This document shows positions 38,263 to 47,763 of a DNA stretch of 64,000 nt, piece by piece. Source of the DNA: Corynebacterium tuberculostearicum (lineage in GTDB: Bacteria > Actinomycetota > Actinomycetes > Mycobacteriales > Mycobacteriaceae); assembly GCF_030503735.1 (NCBI RefSeq), contig NZ_CP073096.1:62001-126000 (forward strand), in the 5' to 3' direction. The position numbers and the translations under genes were made by a program. The notes under the pieces were generated by a model, which saw only the letters and a program-made list of their open reading frames with translations, was not told the origin of the DNA and did not search any database. Each line of letters begins with the position of its first letter. Position 1 is the stretch's first letter.

Positions 38263-38799
38263 CTATGCCCAGTGATAGCGCGCCCGCAACCTATTTGCGA
38301 TTCTTTCGAATCTGCGTTCTGGGAAAAGCGTGCCCTGCCGGCGCACCTGTTCCTCGGAAATCTCGAGGAGGCGGTCGAGGCGCACCCAACAATCGCATCC
38401 GGATTCATCCCACTCGCCGGAGCCGATTTCCAGCCAGGCGTCGTCAAGCGCGTGCTTAGGATTGGGGGAGATAAGCAGCCCCATCACCGTGGTGCGGGTG
38501 CGGCCGACGACCAAAATGGCGCGCTCGCGCGGTGGCGCCTGCTTGCCTTCGGAGGGCACCCACACCCAGACCACCTCGCCAGAATCGGCCTGGCCGTCCA
38601 TATCGGGGGTAAAAAATATGGAGCGGGGGTGGGAAGCGGTGGCCTCAACCCGGATATTGGCGGCCTTGCGGGGCTCGTGGAATTCATCCGACCTATCTAG
38701 CCCCAGCCGGGAATTGATGCGGGTCAGACCGGCGTCGACCGGCTCGCGCTCGCTGATTCCCAGCGCCTGGCGCAGACGGGTGAGCATGCCGCGTTTCAT
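38263..38799 (-). CDS. Solitary PemK/MazF-like protein
   Basis: A 178-residue protein from the ATG at 38799; a longer frame to 38898 would run into the divergent lepA and is rejected. After an N-terminal extension of about 75 residues, the C-terminal domain resembles the PemK/MazF fold. It has [33 protein letters not shown] and a final [18 protein letters not shown]. MazF toxins are mRNA endonucleases, but corynebacterial proteins at this rpsT-lepA position have no antitoxin gene beside them, and none is present here. It may be a domesticated member with a housekeeping or no nuclease role. It is divergent from lepA across 18 bases. Confidence 0.8.
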   Translation of the reverse strand: MKRGMLTRLRQALGISEREPVDAGLTRINSRLGLDRSDEFHEPRKAANIRVEATASHPRSIFFTPDMDGQADSGEVVWVWVPSEGKQAPPRERAILVVGRTRTTVMGLLISPNPKHALDDAWLEIGSGEWDESGCDCWVRLDRLLEISEEQVRRQGTLFPERRFERIANRLRARYHWA

Positions 38800-38817
38800 G
38801 TCGACTATTGTAGACCT

Positions 38818-40668
38818 ATGTCTGAAAACTTTGCGGCCACGACGTTTACGGATCCCGCCCGAATCCGAAACTTCTGCATTATTGCTCACATCGACCACGG
38901 CAAGTCGACGCTGGCGGACCGCATCCTGCAGCTATCCAAGGTGGTTGCGGAGCGCGATATGCGTGACCAGTTCCTCGATAATATGGACATCGAGCGCGAG
39001 CGCGGCATTACCATTAAGGCGCAGAACGTCCGCCTGCCGTGGGTGCCCCAGTCCGGCATCGCGCAGGGAGAACAGATTGTCATGCAGATGATCGATACCC
39101 CCGGCCACGTGGACTTTACCTACGAGGTCTCCCGCGCGCTCGAGGCATGTGAGGGCGCCATCCTGCTTGTCGACGCCGCCCAGGGCATCGAAGCCCAAAC
39201 CCTCGCCAACCTCTACCTGGCGATGGAAAACGACCTGGAAATCATCCCGGTCCTCAATAAAATCGACCTGCCGGCCGCCGACCCGGAAAAATACGCGCTG
39301 GAAATCGCCAATATCATCGGCTGCGAGCCGGAAGAGGTGCTGCGCGTGTCGGGCAAGACCGGCGAGGGTGTGATCGAGCTGCTGGACAAGGTATGCGAGC
39401 TAGTCCCGCCGCCGTCCTCTGAATTTGACGCCGATGCGCCGGCCCGCGCCATGATTTTTGACTCCGTCTACGACACCTACCGCGGCGTGGTGACCTATAT
39501 CCGCATGGTGGATGGCAAGCTCACCCCGCGCCAGAAGGTCACCATGATGGCGACCAACGCCAACCACGAGCTGCTGGAAATCGGCATCGTTTCGCCCACG
39601 ATGCAACAGTGTGAGGGCTTGGGCCCTGGCGAGGTGGGCTACCTGATCACCGGCGTGAAGGATGTCCGCGAGACCAAGGTGGGCGATACCGTCACCTGGT
39701 CCCACGGTGGTGCCGACACCCCGCTCAAGGGCTACAAGGACCCGGACCCGATGGTCTACTCCGGCCTTTTCCCCATTTCCCAGGCCGATTTCCCAGACCT
39801 GCGCGATGCCCTGGAAAAGCTGCAGCTTAACGACGCCTCCCTCACCTTCGAGCCCGAAACCTCCGTCGCCCTCGGCTTTGGTTTCCGCTGCGGCTTCTTG
39901 GGGCTTTTGCATATGGAAATCACCCGCGACCGCCTAGAGCGCGAGTTCGGACTCGACTTGATTTCCACCGCGCCTTCGGTGACCTACCGCGTGGTGGCCG
40001 AAGACGGCGAGGAAAAGTGGGTACACAACCCCTCTGACTGGCCGGAAGGAAAACTTACCGAGGTCTACGAGCCGGTGGTGAAGATGACCGTCATCGTGCC
40101 TGAGCAATTTGTCGGCCCCACCATGGAACTCTGCCAGTCCAAACGCGGGCAGATGGGAGGCATGGATTACCTCTCCGAGGACCGCGTAGAGCTGCGCTAC
40201 ACCATGCCGCTGGGCGAAATCATCTTTGATTTCTTCGATATGCTCAAGTCTCGCACCAAGGGCTACGCTTCGCTGAACTATGAAGAGGCCGGCGAGCAGC
40301 TCGCGGACCTAGTCAAGGTCGACATTTTGCTCAACGGTGACCCGGTCGATGCCTTCTCCGCCATCGTCCACCGCGATTCCGCCCAGTGGTACGGCAATAA
40401 GATGACCAAGAAGCTCAAGGAGCTCATCCCGCGCCAGCAGTTCGAGGTGCCAGTGCAGGCGGCTATTGGTTCGAAGATCATTGCCCGCGAAAACATCCGC
40501 GCCATGCGCAAGGACGTGCTGGCTAAGTGCTACGGCGGCGATATCTCCCGTAAGCGCAAGCTGCTGGAAAAGCAGAAGGCCGGCAAGAAGCGCATGAAGA
40601 CGCTGGGCTCCGTCTCGGTGCCGCAGGAGGCTTTTGTGGCCGCGCTGTCTACCGACGCCGACGATTAA
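38818..40668 (+). CDS. lepA: Elongation factor 4 (LepA)
   Basis: Translational GTPase that acts on stalled or misassembled ribosomes, 616 residues. The G motifs are [19 protein letters not shown] and [10 protein letters not shown]. The EF-G-like domains III and V follow, and the LepA-specific C-terminal domain has [20 protein letters not shown]. The rpsT-PemK-like-lepA arrangement is conserved in corynebacteria. A long hairpin follows the stop. Confidence 0.98.
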   Translation: MSENFAATTFTDPARIRNFCIIAHIDHGKSTLADRILQLSKVVAERDMRDQFLDNMDIERERGITIKAQNVRLPWVPQSGIAQGEQIVMQMIDTPGHVDFTYEVSRALEACEGAILLVDAAQGIEAQTLANLYLAMENDLEIIPVLNKIDLPAADPEKYALEIANIIGCEPEEVLRVSGKTGEGVIELLDKVCELVPPPSSEFDADAPARAMIFDSVYDTYRGVVTYIRMVDGKLTPRQKVTMMATNANHELLEIGIVSPTMQQCEGLGPGEVGYLITGVKDVRETKVGDTVTWSHGGADTPLKGYKDPDPMVYSGLFPISQADFPDLRDALEKLQLNDASLTFEPETSVALGFGFRCGFLGLLHMEITRDRLEREFGLDLISTAPSVTYRVVAEDGEEKWVHNPSDWPEGKLTEVYEPVVKMTVIVPEQFVGPTMELCQSKRGQMGGMDYLSEDRVELRYTMPLGEIIFDFFDMLKSRTKGYASLNYEEAGEQLADLVKVDILLNGDPVDAFSAIVHRDSAQWYGNKMTKKLKELIPRQQFEVPVQAAIGSKIIARENIRAMRKDVLAKCYGGDISRKRKLLEKQKAGKKRMKTLGSVSVPQEAFVAALSTDADD

Positions 40669-40675
40669 AACACCA

Positions 40676-40732
40676 CTTCACGCATGCCGCACCCGCCTCG
40701 CAGCCACGGCGTGGTTGCGAGGTCAGGTGAAG
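40676..40732. terminator. Long nested hairpin between convergent lepA and HNH genes
   Basis: A 12-bp stem (40696-40707 with 40711-40722, one G-T pair) closes a 3-nt loop GGC. An outer CTTCAC (40676-40681) pairs with GTGAAG (40727-40732) around it. No T-run is present on either strand. The position between convergent genes suggests a bidirectional terminator of the kind that relies on stem strength. Confidence 0.55.
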
Positions 40733-40760
40733 CGGCGGCCTGAGTGCCCAAAGCGTGTAA

Positions 40761-41750
40761 CTAGGTCGACCCGGCCCAGGGCGGGACCCAGACTATTCGG
40801 CCCTGCCGCCGCTCGAGGCGGCCGCGCACCGGCGGCGCGTGCGGATCGTCGTCGTTCACGCCGTTGTGATACGGACACGCCACGCTGAGGTTTGCCATAT
40901 TGGTCTCGCCGCCGTGCTTCCACGCCTGCAGGTGATGAATCTGGCACTTATCCGCCGGATAATTGCACTCGGCCCACGGGCAGGTGGGGTTTTCCGCACT
41001 CGCCATCAGCCGTTGCTTATCCGAGGCCTGCCGCGAGGTGCGATACAGGTTCACCGGCCCCTCATAAGGATGGACAAGCGTGACGAGCCCGCTTTCGGCC
41101 AGGCGCTTTTCCACCAGCTTGGCGCCGCTGATTTCGGCACCATTGGTCAGACGCAGCGTGATCTCCTCGCCTCCACCACCTAAGATTTCATCCAACTCAT
41201 CGAGTTGGATGATGATATTCGTCGTCGCGGCAGGCCGTGCCGTAGCTCCGCCGCGGAAGAAGATATTCTCCACGGAATCGAGAGGTTTCTCCTCATTGAT
41301 GCTGGCGTGCAGGTCAGCAATGAAATCGGAATCACCGGTAATCGAAAGCGTCGACGGCCCTCCCTTGCGCCGCGTCATCCGCACGCCCTTTTCCGGTTGT
41401 CGCGGCGGATACATCTCTTTCAACCGCGTGCGCGCGAGCCGCTCCACGTCTTGGTCCGTAGCGCACAATTCTGACCGCAGTGCCCACGCATCCCGCTTGG
41501 ATTTCGTGCGCGAGACGTACTTTTCGATGATCTTCAACGTCGCCAAGCAATGCGTGGTTGCCCGGCATGAGCGCTGTCGGCGGGTGAAGGGGGTGGGGCC
41601 AAAGTAGACGTCGGCAAGCGCAAGCAGGCTCCGGGCCTCCTGCCGGGGCAGGCCCAGGCGGCGCAGATCTGCCTCGGGTACGCCTGAGACCTCGCCGAGA
41701 AGTTCCATCGGCGAGGCGAGTTGGCGGGCGTAGTCCTGCAAGCGGGTCAT
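40761..41750 (-). CDS. DUF222-HNH endonuclease-domain protein
   Basis: A 329-residue protein of the multi-copy DUF222-HNH (13E12-repeat-like) family. The N-terminal DUF222 region is helical. The C-terminal HNH nuclease motif is CPWAECNYPADKCQIHHLQ, then NMANLSVACPYHN, with cysteine pairs for zinc. The ATG at 41750 (MTRLQDYARQ) was chosen; a GTG at 41822 adds 24 residues of poor coding look and reaches into a DnaA-box repeat. Its biological role is unknown. Confidence 0.88.
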   Translation of the reverse strand: MTRLQDYARQLASPMELLGEVSGVPEADLRRLGLPRQEARSLLALADVYFGPTPFTRRQRSCRATTHCLATLKIIEKYVSRTKSKRDAWALRSELCATDQDVERLARTRLKEMYPPRQPEKGVRMTRRKGGPSTLSITGDSDFIADLHASINEEKPLDSVENIFFRGGATARPAATTNIIIQLDELDEILGGGGEEITLRLTNGAEISGAKLVEKRLAESGLVTLVHPYEGPVNLYRTSRQASDKQRLMASAENPTCPWAECNYPADKCQIHHLQAWKHGGETNMANLSVACPYHNGVNDDDPHAPPVRGRLERRQGRIVWVPPWAGST

Positions 41751-41798
41751 GCCGGCGAGCCTAAAACACCTCGCCAGGCCGCGGTAGCGCACCCGCGT

Positions 41799-41865
41799 CG
41801 GCCTGTGGATAACTCGCCCCACGCATCACATCAGCCCCGAGCCCAGCCGGCGGCCTGTGGATAAC
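41799..41865. promoter_or_regulatory. Two directly repeated DnaA boxes upstream of the M20 gene
   Basis: CGGCCTGTGGATAAC occurs at 41799-41813 and again at 41851-41865. Each contains a perfect TGTGGATAA DnaA box (41804-41812 and 41856-41864) in the same orientation. They lie in the divergent gap between the HNH gene and the amidohydrolase, so DnaA could affect either promoter or be titrated here. Confidence 0.6.
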
Positions 41866-41906
41866 CTGCTGTACCCTCGAATGCGAAAGCGAGAAAAGGA
41901 GCCCTC

Positions 41907-43283
41907 ATGACTGACCCGACCAAGCGGATTCGCCCCACCACCCCCGGACGTCTGGCCGCGCCGCGCCAGGCTCAGCAGCTGCCGCCCCTGCCGGTGACTC
42001 GTGCGCGCATTGGCGAGCGGATGGCCACCGAGGTCTTCCAGGAAATGGGCGAGGAGATGCTCGAGGAGCTGCAGAACTTCCGCCGCGACCTGCACCGCAA
42101 CCCAGAAATCGGCCTCGACCTGCCGCGCACGCAGAAGAAGGTCCTAGAAGCGCTGGAGGGCCTGCCGCTGGAAGTCCACGTGGGCCAGGACTTGAGCTCG
42201 GTGGTGGCCGTGCTGCGCGGCGGTCAGCGCGGCGAGCGGCCGGTGTCGGTGCTTTTGCGCGCGGACATGGATGCCCTCGAGGTACGCGAGCAGACCGGCA
42301 GCCCGTTTGCGTCGACGAATGGCTACATGCACGCCTGCGGCCATGACCTGCATACCGCCGGACTGGTGGGCGCGGCGCGGATTCTCTGCGAGCACCGCGA
42401 GGAGCTGCACGGCGACGTCACCTTTATGTTCCAGCCCGGCGAGGAAGGCCCGGGTGGCGCGCTGCCCATGATTGAAGAGGGCGTGCTCGACGCCGCTGGC
42501 CGACGCCCCATTGCCGCCTACGGCCTCCACGTTGGCCCGCAGGACCGCGGTACCTTCCACTACGTTCCAGGCCCGATGATGGCTAGCTCGTCCAACCTGA
42601 CCATTACGGTGCTGGGCAAAGGCGGGCATGGCTCCCGCCCGCACGATGCCATCGACCCGGTGGCGGCGCTGGCGGAGATTCAGATGTCTTTGCAGACCGC
42701 GCTGACCCGCCGCTTCGATGCGCTCGAGCCCATCGTGATTACCGTGACCAACCTGTGGGCGGGAGACGGCGCGTATAATGCCATCCCGGAGCGCGCGGCC
42801 TTGGGCGCTACGGTGCGCGTGCTGCGCGATGAGAAGATCGACGCCGTGCGGCAGATGATTACGGAGGTCTCCAGCTCCGTCGCTGCTTCGCACCGGTGCA
42901 CCGCACAGGTGGATTTCGAGGTTTTGTACCCGACCACCAAGACGAATCCACGGGAAAATCAGTTCGCCGCCACCTTGTGGAGCCAGATGTTTGGCACTGA
43001 AAACGTCCAGCCGTTCGATGCCCCGATGATGGCCTCCGAGGACTTCGGCTACGTCCTCGCGCAGGTGCCGGGCACGTTTATGTGGATGGGCACGGCCAAT
43101 CCGGACAAGCCCGAAAACGAGCGCGAGTGGAACCACTCGCCGATGATGCGTTTCGATGACTCGGTGTTGGGAATGCAGTCCGCGGCGCTGGCGGCAGTGG
43201 CGTTTGAGCGCCTGGCCACCGAAAATGAGCATCCATCCGCGCAGACGAAGGCCATGCGCGATGCGGCCGGGGTGCAAAGATAA
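41907..43283 (+). CDS. M20-family amidohydrolase
   Basis: Zinc-dependent hydrolase of 458 residues in the M20D subgroup (hippurate, N-acyl-amino-acid or IAA-amino-acid hydrolases). Conserved parts are FRRDLHRNPEIGLDLPRTQ, LLRADMDALEV, HACGHDLHTAG, FQPGEEGPGG, GGHGSRPHDAIDP and the C-terminal MASEDFGYVL. The substrate is not known. An N-terminal extension of about 45 residues precedes the hydrolase core. AAAAGGAG lies before the start. The 3' end is 42 bp from the histidine kinase gene. Confidence 0.92.
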   Translation: MTDPTKRIRPTTPGRLAAPRQAQQLPPLPVTRARIGERMATEVFQEMGEEMLEELQNFRRDLHRNPEIGLDLPRTQKKVLEALEGLPLEVHVGQDLSSVVAVLRGGQRGERPVSVLLRADMDALEVREQTGSPFASTNGYMHACGHDLHTAGLVGAARILCEHREELHGDVTFMFQPGEEGPGGALPMIEEGVLDAAGRRPIAAYGLHVGPQDRGTFHYVPGPMMASSSNLTITVLGKGGHGSRPHDAIDPVAALAEIQMSLQTALTRRFDALEPIVITVTNLWAGDGAYNAIPERAALGATVRVLRDEKIDAVRQMITEVSSSVAASHRCTAQVDFEVLYPTTKTNPRENQFAATLWSQMFGTENVQPFDAPMMASEDFGYVLAQVPGTFMWMGTANPDKPENEREWNHSPMMRFDDSVLGMQSAALAAVAFERLATENEHPSAQTKAMRDAAGVQR

Positions 43284-43325
43284 TTCATCCCTAGGGACTA
43301 TGGCCGCCGGCTTAAGCTTGAGGCC

Positions 43326-44546
43326 ATGGTCAGAACGAAGTGGAGCACGGCGGGAATTGTTGCCGCTTGTGCAGTGGCGAATTGGCTCATCGGCGTGGCG
43401 TTGATGAGCTTCGATATTGAGGAATACTCGCCGTCGTTTGAGGAGTACGGGCCCTATATCTGCACCGGCTTTGCGGTGGGCGTGTTGACGATTATTGCCC
43501 TGCCCTTTGCCTTAGAGCACCAGCCGCGCGAGCTTTCCGACGTCGACTATGCCGGCTCCACCCGCAGCTTCATCGCTGGCTGCATCGTGCTGCTGGGCTC
43601 TAGCTCCTATTTTGGCGCGGCTAGTGGCGTCGTGGCTTTTATTTCCATGGTCTCGCGCCGCTCGACCTCGCGCTCGGTGGCCGCAGTGGCGTGCTTCGTG
43701 GTGGCGTTTGCGGTTGAAACTAGCTTTAACCCCTATATGGCCTGGGACGATATCGGATGGGTTGGTGCCATCTTCGTTGTTGTTGTGATGGTCGCGGGGT
43801 TATTGGTAGGCCAAAAGCGTGGCAATCTGCGCGAAAAGCGGTGGCGCGTGGAGCAGCAAGCCCGGATGAATCGCGAAGAGATGCGTGCCAAGGTAGAACG
43901 TGCGCGGCAAGAGGAGCGCGAGAATATCGCGCGGGACATGCACGATACGCTCTCGCATCGGTTGAGCCTTGTGGCCATTCATGCGGGTGCGCTGAGCTAT
44001 CCGCGCGAGGGCGTGCCCGACGAGTTCACAGACGCAGCGCGCACCATCCGCACGGAAGCCCAGAACGCGGTAGAAGATTTGCGCACCGTCTTAAGCGCCT
44101 TGCGCGAAGACCTTTCCGAGGATCCGCGCACCACCTTAGAAGAGCTAGTCGCGGCCGCGCGTGAGGCCGGAGCCGAGGTGACCGTGACCTACGCGGACGG
44201 TGCCAGCCCGGATGTTTTTACTGGGCTATCCACGATGGCGCAGCACGCCGTGCACCGCGCAGTACAGGAAGGCCTGACCAATGCGCGCAAGCACGCCGCT
44301 GGCCAGCCGGTGAGCATTACGGTGCGCGAGGTGGCCGGTGAGGTGGGCATCGAGATGCGCAACCCGCTCTCGGCGGCTAAGGCCGGGGATCGCGCAGGTG
44401 CCAGCGCCGGCGGCTACGGGCTGGTGGGACTGCGCGAGCGTGTGGAGCTATCCGGCGGGCGCATGAATGTCCACGTCGGCGAAGAAGGTGAGGAATTTAG
44501 CTGGAGCATCCTGCTACCACTGGCGCACAAGGAGGCCACACAATGA
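43326..44546 (+). CDS. NarL-type sensor histidine kinase 1
   Basis: Membrane sensor kinase of 406 residues. About five or six hydrophobic segments fill residues 8-165 with little outside the membrane, so it probably senses a membrane or cytoplasmic signal. A coiled coil (RVEQQARMNREEMRAKVERA) leads to the HisKA_3 phosphorylation site H206 in ARDMHDTLSHRL. The ATPase domain includes HRAVQEGLTNARKHA and GGYGLVGLRERVEL. It forms an operon with the next three or four genes and has a close paralogue at 45883. Confidence 0.94.
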   Translation: MVRTKWSTAGIVAACAVANWLIGVALMSFDIEEYSPSFEEYGPYICTGFAVGVLTIIALPFALEHQPRELSDVDYAGSTRSFIAGCIVLLGSSSYFGAASGVVAFISMVSRRSTSRSVAAVACFVVAFAVETSFNPYMAWDDIGWVGAIFVVVVMVAGLLVGQKRGNLREKRWRVEQQARMNREEMRAKVERARQEERENIARDMHDTLSHRLSLVAIHAGALSYPREGVPDEFTDAARTIRTEAQNAVEDLRTVLSALREDLSEDPRTTLEELVAAAREAGAEVTVTYADGASPDVFTGLSTMAQHAVHRAVQEGLTNARKHAAGQPVSITVREVAGEVGIEMRNPLSAAKAGDRAGASAGGYGLVGLRERVELSGGRMNVHVGEEGEEFSWSILLPLAHKEATQ

Positions 44547-45154
44547 GCGAAATGAGTTGGCAATTGCGCCATCCCGATTACGGGCTTATGCGCATCGACT
44601 TGGAAGAGACCACGGAGCGCGAGGGGTGGACCGGAAAGTACTTGGATTCCACGCGCAGCCTTTTTACTTCTACGGTCGACGGCACCACGCGCAAGCTCAG
44701 CTATATCGACACCGATGACTCGGCCTATAGCGTGGAATTCCTGCGCGGAAATAGCGATGATAATGCTCCCGAAGACGCAGATCGCGTCGAGTTACATGAG
44801 CGCCGTGGTTACATCGTTCCGGAGTTTCGCGGACAAGGAGCAAGGGTGATGTTTGCGGCGGTGGGGAAGGTGGACGTCGATAAGCGCCTGCATCGGGTGA
44901 ACTTATGGACGTTGCTCCTGCAGACTGCGCTGACATTCATTGCGGCCACTCTAGTCATCGACTTTTTCCCGAAATTCTTCGAAAAGTTAAACGATATTCT
45001 CGTGCCCTCGTTCCTTAACGCCGTAGTGGCGGGCCACGCCAAGATAGTGCCGGTAGTACTGGCGATCTTCGTGGCGCTTACAGTGGCGTATACGCCCGTT
45101 GCGTCGCAGTTCTGGCGCGCGCGGTGGAATCAACCAGTGGGAAAGGAAGCATGA
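44543..45154 (+). CDS. Membrane protein inside the two-component operon
   Basis: A 203-residue protein of unknown function. The N-terminal 120 residues are soluble and acidic. Two membrane helices follow (about 128-148 and 170-190), with a basic C-terminus. It overlaps the kinase stop by 4 bases (ATGA) and the response regulator start by 4 bases, so its synthesis is coupled to both. Position suggests an accessory sensor or modulator of system 1; no copy accompanies system 2. Confidence 0.82.
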   Translation: MSEMSWQLRHPDYGLMRIDLEETTEREGWTGKYLDSTRSLFTSTVDGTTRKLSYIDTDDSAYSVEFLRGNSDDNAPEDADRVELHERRGYIVPEFRGQGARVMFAAVGKVDVDKRLHRVNLWTLLLQTALTFIAATLVIDFFPKFFEKLNDILVPSFLNAVVAGHAKIVPVVLAIFVALTVAYTPVASQFWRARWNQPVGKEA

Positions 45155-45816
45155 TGGCCGACGCACTGCGTGTAGTGCTCGTTGACGACGAGGATCTAGT
45201 CCGCAGCGGCCTGCGCCTGCTGCTATCCAACGCGCCCGATATCGAGGTCGTGGCCGAGGCGAGCAACGGCCGGGACGCGGTGGCTACCGTGCTCGACGCG
45301 CAGCCCGACGTGGTGCTAATGGATATTCGCATGCCGGTCATGGATGGCATCGCGGCCGTGGAAAAGATTCTGTCGGTCCACGCCGTTCCGATAATCATGC
45401 TCACGGCCTTTGATACCGATTCCTTTATCCTGCGGGCCCTGCGCGCCGGGGCGGCCGGGTTCTTGCTCAAGTCGACGCCGCCGGAATCGCTCATGGCGGC
45501 CGTTCGTGCGGCCGCGGCGGGGCAGCCGTTGTTGAGCCCGCAGGTCGTCGACAAGCTGGTAGGCATGCAAAGCCCCGCGCTTTCCGACGCCCATTCGCAC
45601 CACACCCGCACCGCCCGCAACCACCTAGGTAGGCTTAGCTCCCGCGAGCGGGAAATCGCCGAGCTGGTGGCCCAGGGCTTGAATAATCAGGAGATTGCCG
45701 ACCGGCTGGTGGTGTCCATGGCGACGGTGAAATCGCATATGCAGCATATTTTGAAAAAGATCGGCGGCACGAGCCGCGTGCACATCGCAATTATGGTCTT
45801 AGAGGCGCGCGGCTGA
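45151..45816 (+). CDS. NarL/LuxR-type response regulator 1
   Basis: DNA-binding response regulator of 221 residues. The receiver has D12-D13 and the phospho-acceptor D58 in VVLMDIRMPVMDG. The LuxR-type helix-turn-helix is LSSREREIAELVAQGLNNQE and MATVKSHMQHIL. The ATG at 45151 has GAAAGGA upstream; the ATG at 45154 would be nearly the same. It partners kinase 1. Confidence 0.95.
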   Translation: MMADALRVVLVDDEDLVRSGLRLLLSNAPDIEVVAEASNGRDAVATVLDAQPDVVLMDIRMPVMDGIAAVEKILSVHAVPIIMLTAFDTDSFILRALRAGAAGFLLKSTPPESLMAAVRAAAAGQPLLSPQVVDKLVGMQSPALSDAHSHHTRTARNHLGRLSSREREIAELVAQGLNNQEIADRLVVSMATVKSHMQHILKKIGGTSRVHIAIMVLEARG

Positions 45817-45882
45817 GGCCGGAGAATCCTCCCTGTGGGGGATACCGCAGGTGCGGCGGGGCGGCTTAGACTGGAGCGCGTT

Positions 45883-47094
45883 ATGAAGTTGTTCCGAAAA
45901 TCCGACGCGATGCTTAAGCGCCCGCTGTGGCAGAAAATTCTCATCGCAGTAATTGTTGTCGTCGGCGACACGCTGGTCTCGTTGATGCGACTAGCGGATA
46001 CTGATGCCTCAGTAAATCGCATGCTTGTTACAGCCGCGGTGATGGTCGGCACCTGGATGCTTCTGCCTTTTGCCTTGCGCCATGCCGCCCGGGAGCGTGA
46101 CCCGCGCAGCGCGCAGCCCGGACCGCTCAGCGCGTTGGTAGCCGCAACCATTATTTCGGCGACGGTGTCGATTGCTGAGTCCCGCCCCTCGGTATATATA
46201 GCGGCATTTTCTGCGGCCTCGCGCCGCAGCCGGTTGTGGATGGCGACGGTATGTGCGGCCATGGTGGCCTCGGAGTTGGGCGACTTTGATCTATCGCGAA
46301 GCGAGGGGCTCGACGTTCCCGGAAAGCTGGGGTTTTTCTTGGCCTATGTCCTCCCAGCAATCGTGGTTTTAGTCGTCGGGCTGGTTCGCTCGAACCAGAA
46401 GGAGCGCATGATTGCGCTGCAGGCGCAGGCGGAGCTCACGCATGAGGAAATGGCCACGCGGGAGAACTTTGCGCGGCAGGAAGAACGCGACCGGATTGCG
46501 CGGGATATGCACGATACGCTCTCGCATCGGCTGAGCATGATTGCGGTCTATGCCGGCGGGTTGGCTTACCGCAAGGATCTGGATCCGGAAGAGACGCGGC
46601 AATCCGCGCGCACGATTCGCGATGAAGCCGAGGCCGCTGTGGGGGATCTGCGCGAGGCGTTGCACTCGCTGCGCAGCGAGGGGCGCATCGATCCGCGCGA
46701 GGGCGTGGAATCGCTGGTGGAGCGTTCCCGCCAGGCGGGCATGGAGGTGGAAGTGCGCTACCAGGCGGGCGCGGGGCCGCAATCGCTGGAGGAGCTGAGC
46801 ACCATGGCCGGCCACGCGCTCAACCGCGCGGTCCAGGAGGGCCTGACCAACGCCCGCAAGCATGCACCGGGGCAGCCGGTCACCATCACCATTGCCACGC
46901 TTGCCGACGCCCTGTCTATCACCATGTCTAATCCCACCGCCCAGACTGGGGAAAAGACAGGCGTGCACAGTGGTGGGTACGGGATCGTCGGCATGCGCGA
47001 GCGCGCTAGTGTTGTTGGCGGATCGCTGCAGGTACAGGACGAGGAAGGACGCTTCTCGTGGACGCTGCGCCTGCCAAGGAAGGAAGAAAAGTGA
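45883..47094 (+). CDS. NarL-type sensor histidine kinase 2
   Basis: Membrane kinase of 403 residues with about five hydrophobic segments before a coiled coil (LTHEEMATRENFARQEERDR). The phosphorylation site is H210 in ARDMHDTLSHRLSMIAVYAGGL. The ATPase domain has NRAVQEGLTNARKHAPGQPVT. This matches kinase 1 closely in the catalytic half, which indicates tandem duplication with a diverged sensor half. The ATG at 45883 was chosen over a GTG at 45835. The stop overlaps the next start. Confidence 0.94.
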   Translation: MKLFRKSDAMLKRPLWQKILIAVIVVVGDTLVSLMRLADTDASVNRMLVTAAVMVGTWMLLPFALRHAARERDPRSAQPGPLSALVAATIISATVSIAESRPSVYIAAFSAASRRSRLWMATVCAAMVASELGDFDLSRSEGLDVPGKLGFFLAYVLPAIVVLVVGLVRSNQKERMIALQAQAELTHEEMATRENFARQEERDRIARDMHDTLSHRLSMIAVYAGGLAYRKDLDPEETRQSARTIRDEAEAAVGDLREALHSLRSEGRIDPREGVESLVERSRQAGMEVEVRYQAGAGPQSLEELSTMAGHALNRAVQEGLTNARKHAPGQPVTITIATLADALSITMSNPTAQTGEKTGVHSGGYGIVGMRERASVVGGSLQVQDEEGRFSWTLRLPRKEEK

Positions 47095-47744
47095 GTGAGA
47101 TTCGGGTAGTGCTCGTCGACGATGAGCCGCTGCTGCGCCACGGCCTGCGCATGATCATGGAAGGCGCGCCGGGCATTAGCGTCATTGGCGAGGCCGGCAA
47201 CGGCAAGGAGGGAGTGGAGCTCATCCTGGCCGAGGAGCCGGATGTGGTGCTGATGGATATTCGCATGCCGGTCATGGACGGCATTGAGGCGACAGCGCAG
47301 CTGCACTCGCTCGCCGGCGCGCGTGATATCCCGGTGGTGATGCTCACTGCCTTTGATACCGACGAATTTATCCTGCACGCCCTGCGCGCTGGGGCGGTGG
47401 GCTTCTTGTTGAAGACGACGGCGCCGGAGGCGCTGGTGGCGTCGGTAAGAGCGGCGGCTCAAGGCCAGCAACAGCTTAGCCCGAAGGTGTTAGAAAACCT
47501 GGTGGGGCTAGCGGCCACGCCGCCGCAGCCGGAACAAGAGATGATTCAGCCCAGCGGGCTGGCCGAGCTGAGCGAGCGCGAAAATGAAATTGCCCAGTTG
47601 GTGGCCCAAGGCCTAAGCAACGCCGAGATTGCCGAGCAACTATTCATCTCCCTGACCACGGTCAAGACGCACATGAAGCACATCCTGGCCAAGATTGATG
47701 GCACCAACCGGGTGCATATAGCGATTGCGGTGCTCGGCGGCTAG
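47091..47744 (+). CDS. NarL/LuxR-type response regulator 2
   Basis: A 217-residue response regulator, paralogue of regulator 1. The receiver has D10-D11 and the phospho-acceptor D56 (VVLMDIRMPVMDG). The helix-turn-helix is LSERENEIAQLVAQGLSNAE and LTTVKTHMKHIL. The GTG start at 47091 overlaps the kinase stop (GTGA) and has AAGGAAG upstream. Regulator and kinase pairs 1 and 2 are similar enough that cross-talk is possible. Confidence 0.95.
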   Translation: MSEIRVVLVDDEPLLRHGLRMIMEGAPGISVIGEAGNGKEGVELILAEEPDVVLMDIRMPVMDGIEATAQLHSLAGARDIPVVMLTAFDTDEFILHALRAGAVGFLLKTTAPEALVASVRAAAQGQQQLSPKVLENLVGLAATPPQPEQEMIQPSGLAELSERENEIAQLVAQGLSNAEIAEQLFISLTTVKTHMKHILAKIDGTNRVHIAIAVLGG

Positions 47745-47763
47745 TCGCGGCTGGCCTGGGCAA

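Noticed and set aside
38800..38898. N-terminal extension of the PemK-like protein
   Set aside because: It would overlap the first 80 bases of lepA on the other strand, and MKRGML at 38799 is a natural start.
42144..43277. 377-residue open frame antisense to the M20 gene
   Set aside because: His/Arg/Gly-rich composition typical of an antisense shadow; the M20 motifs are on the plus strand.
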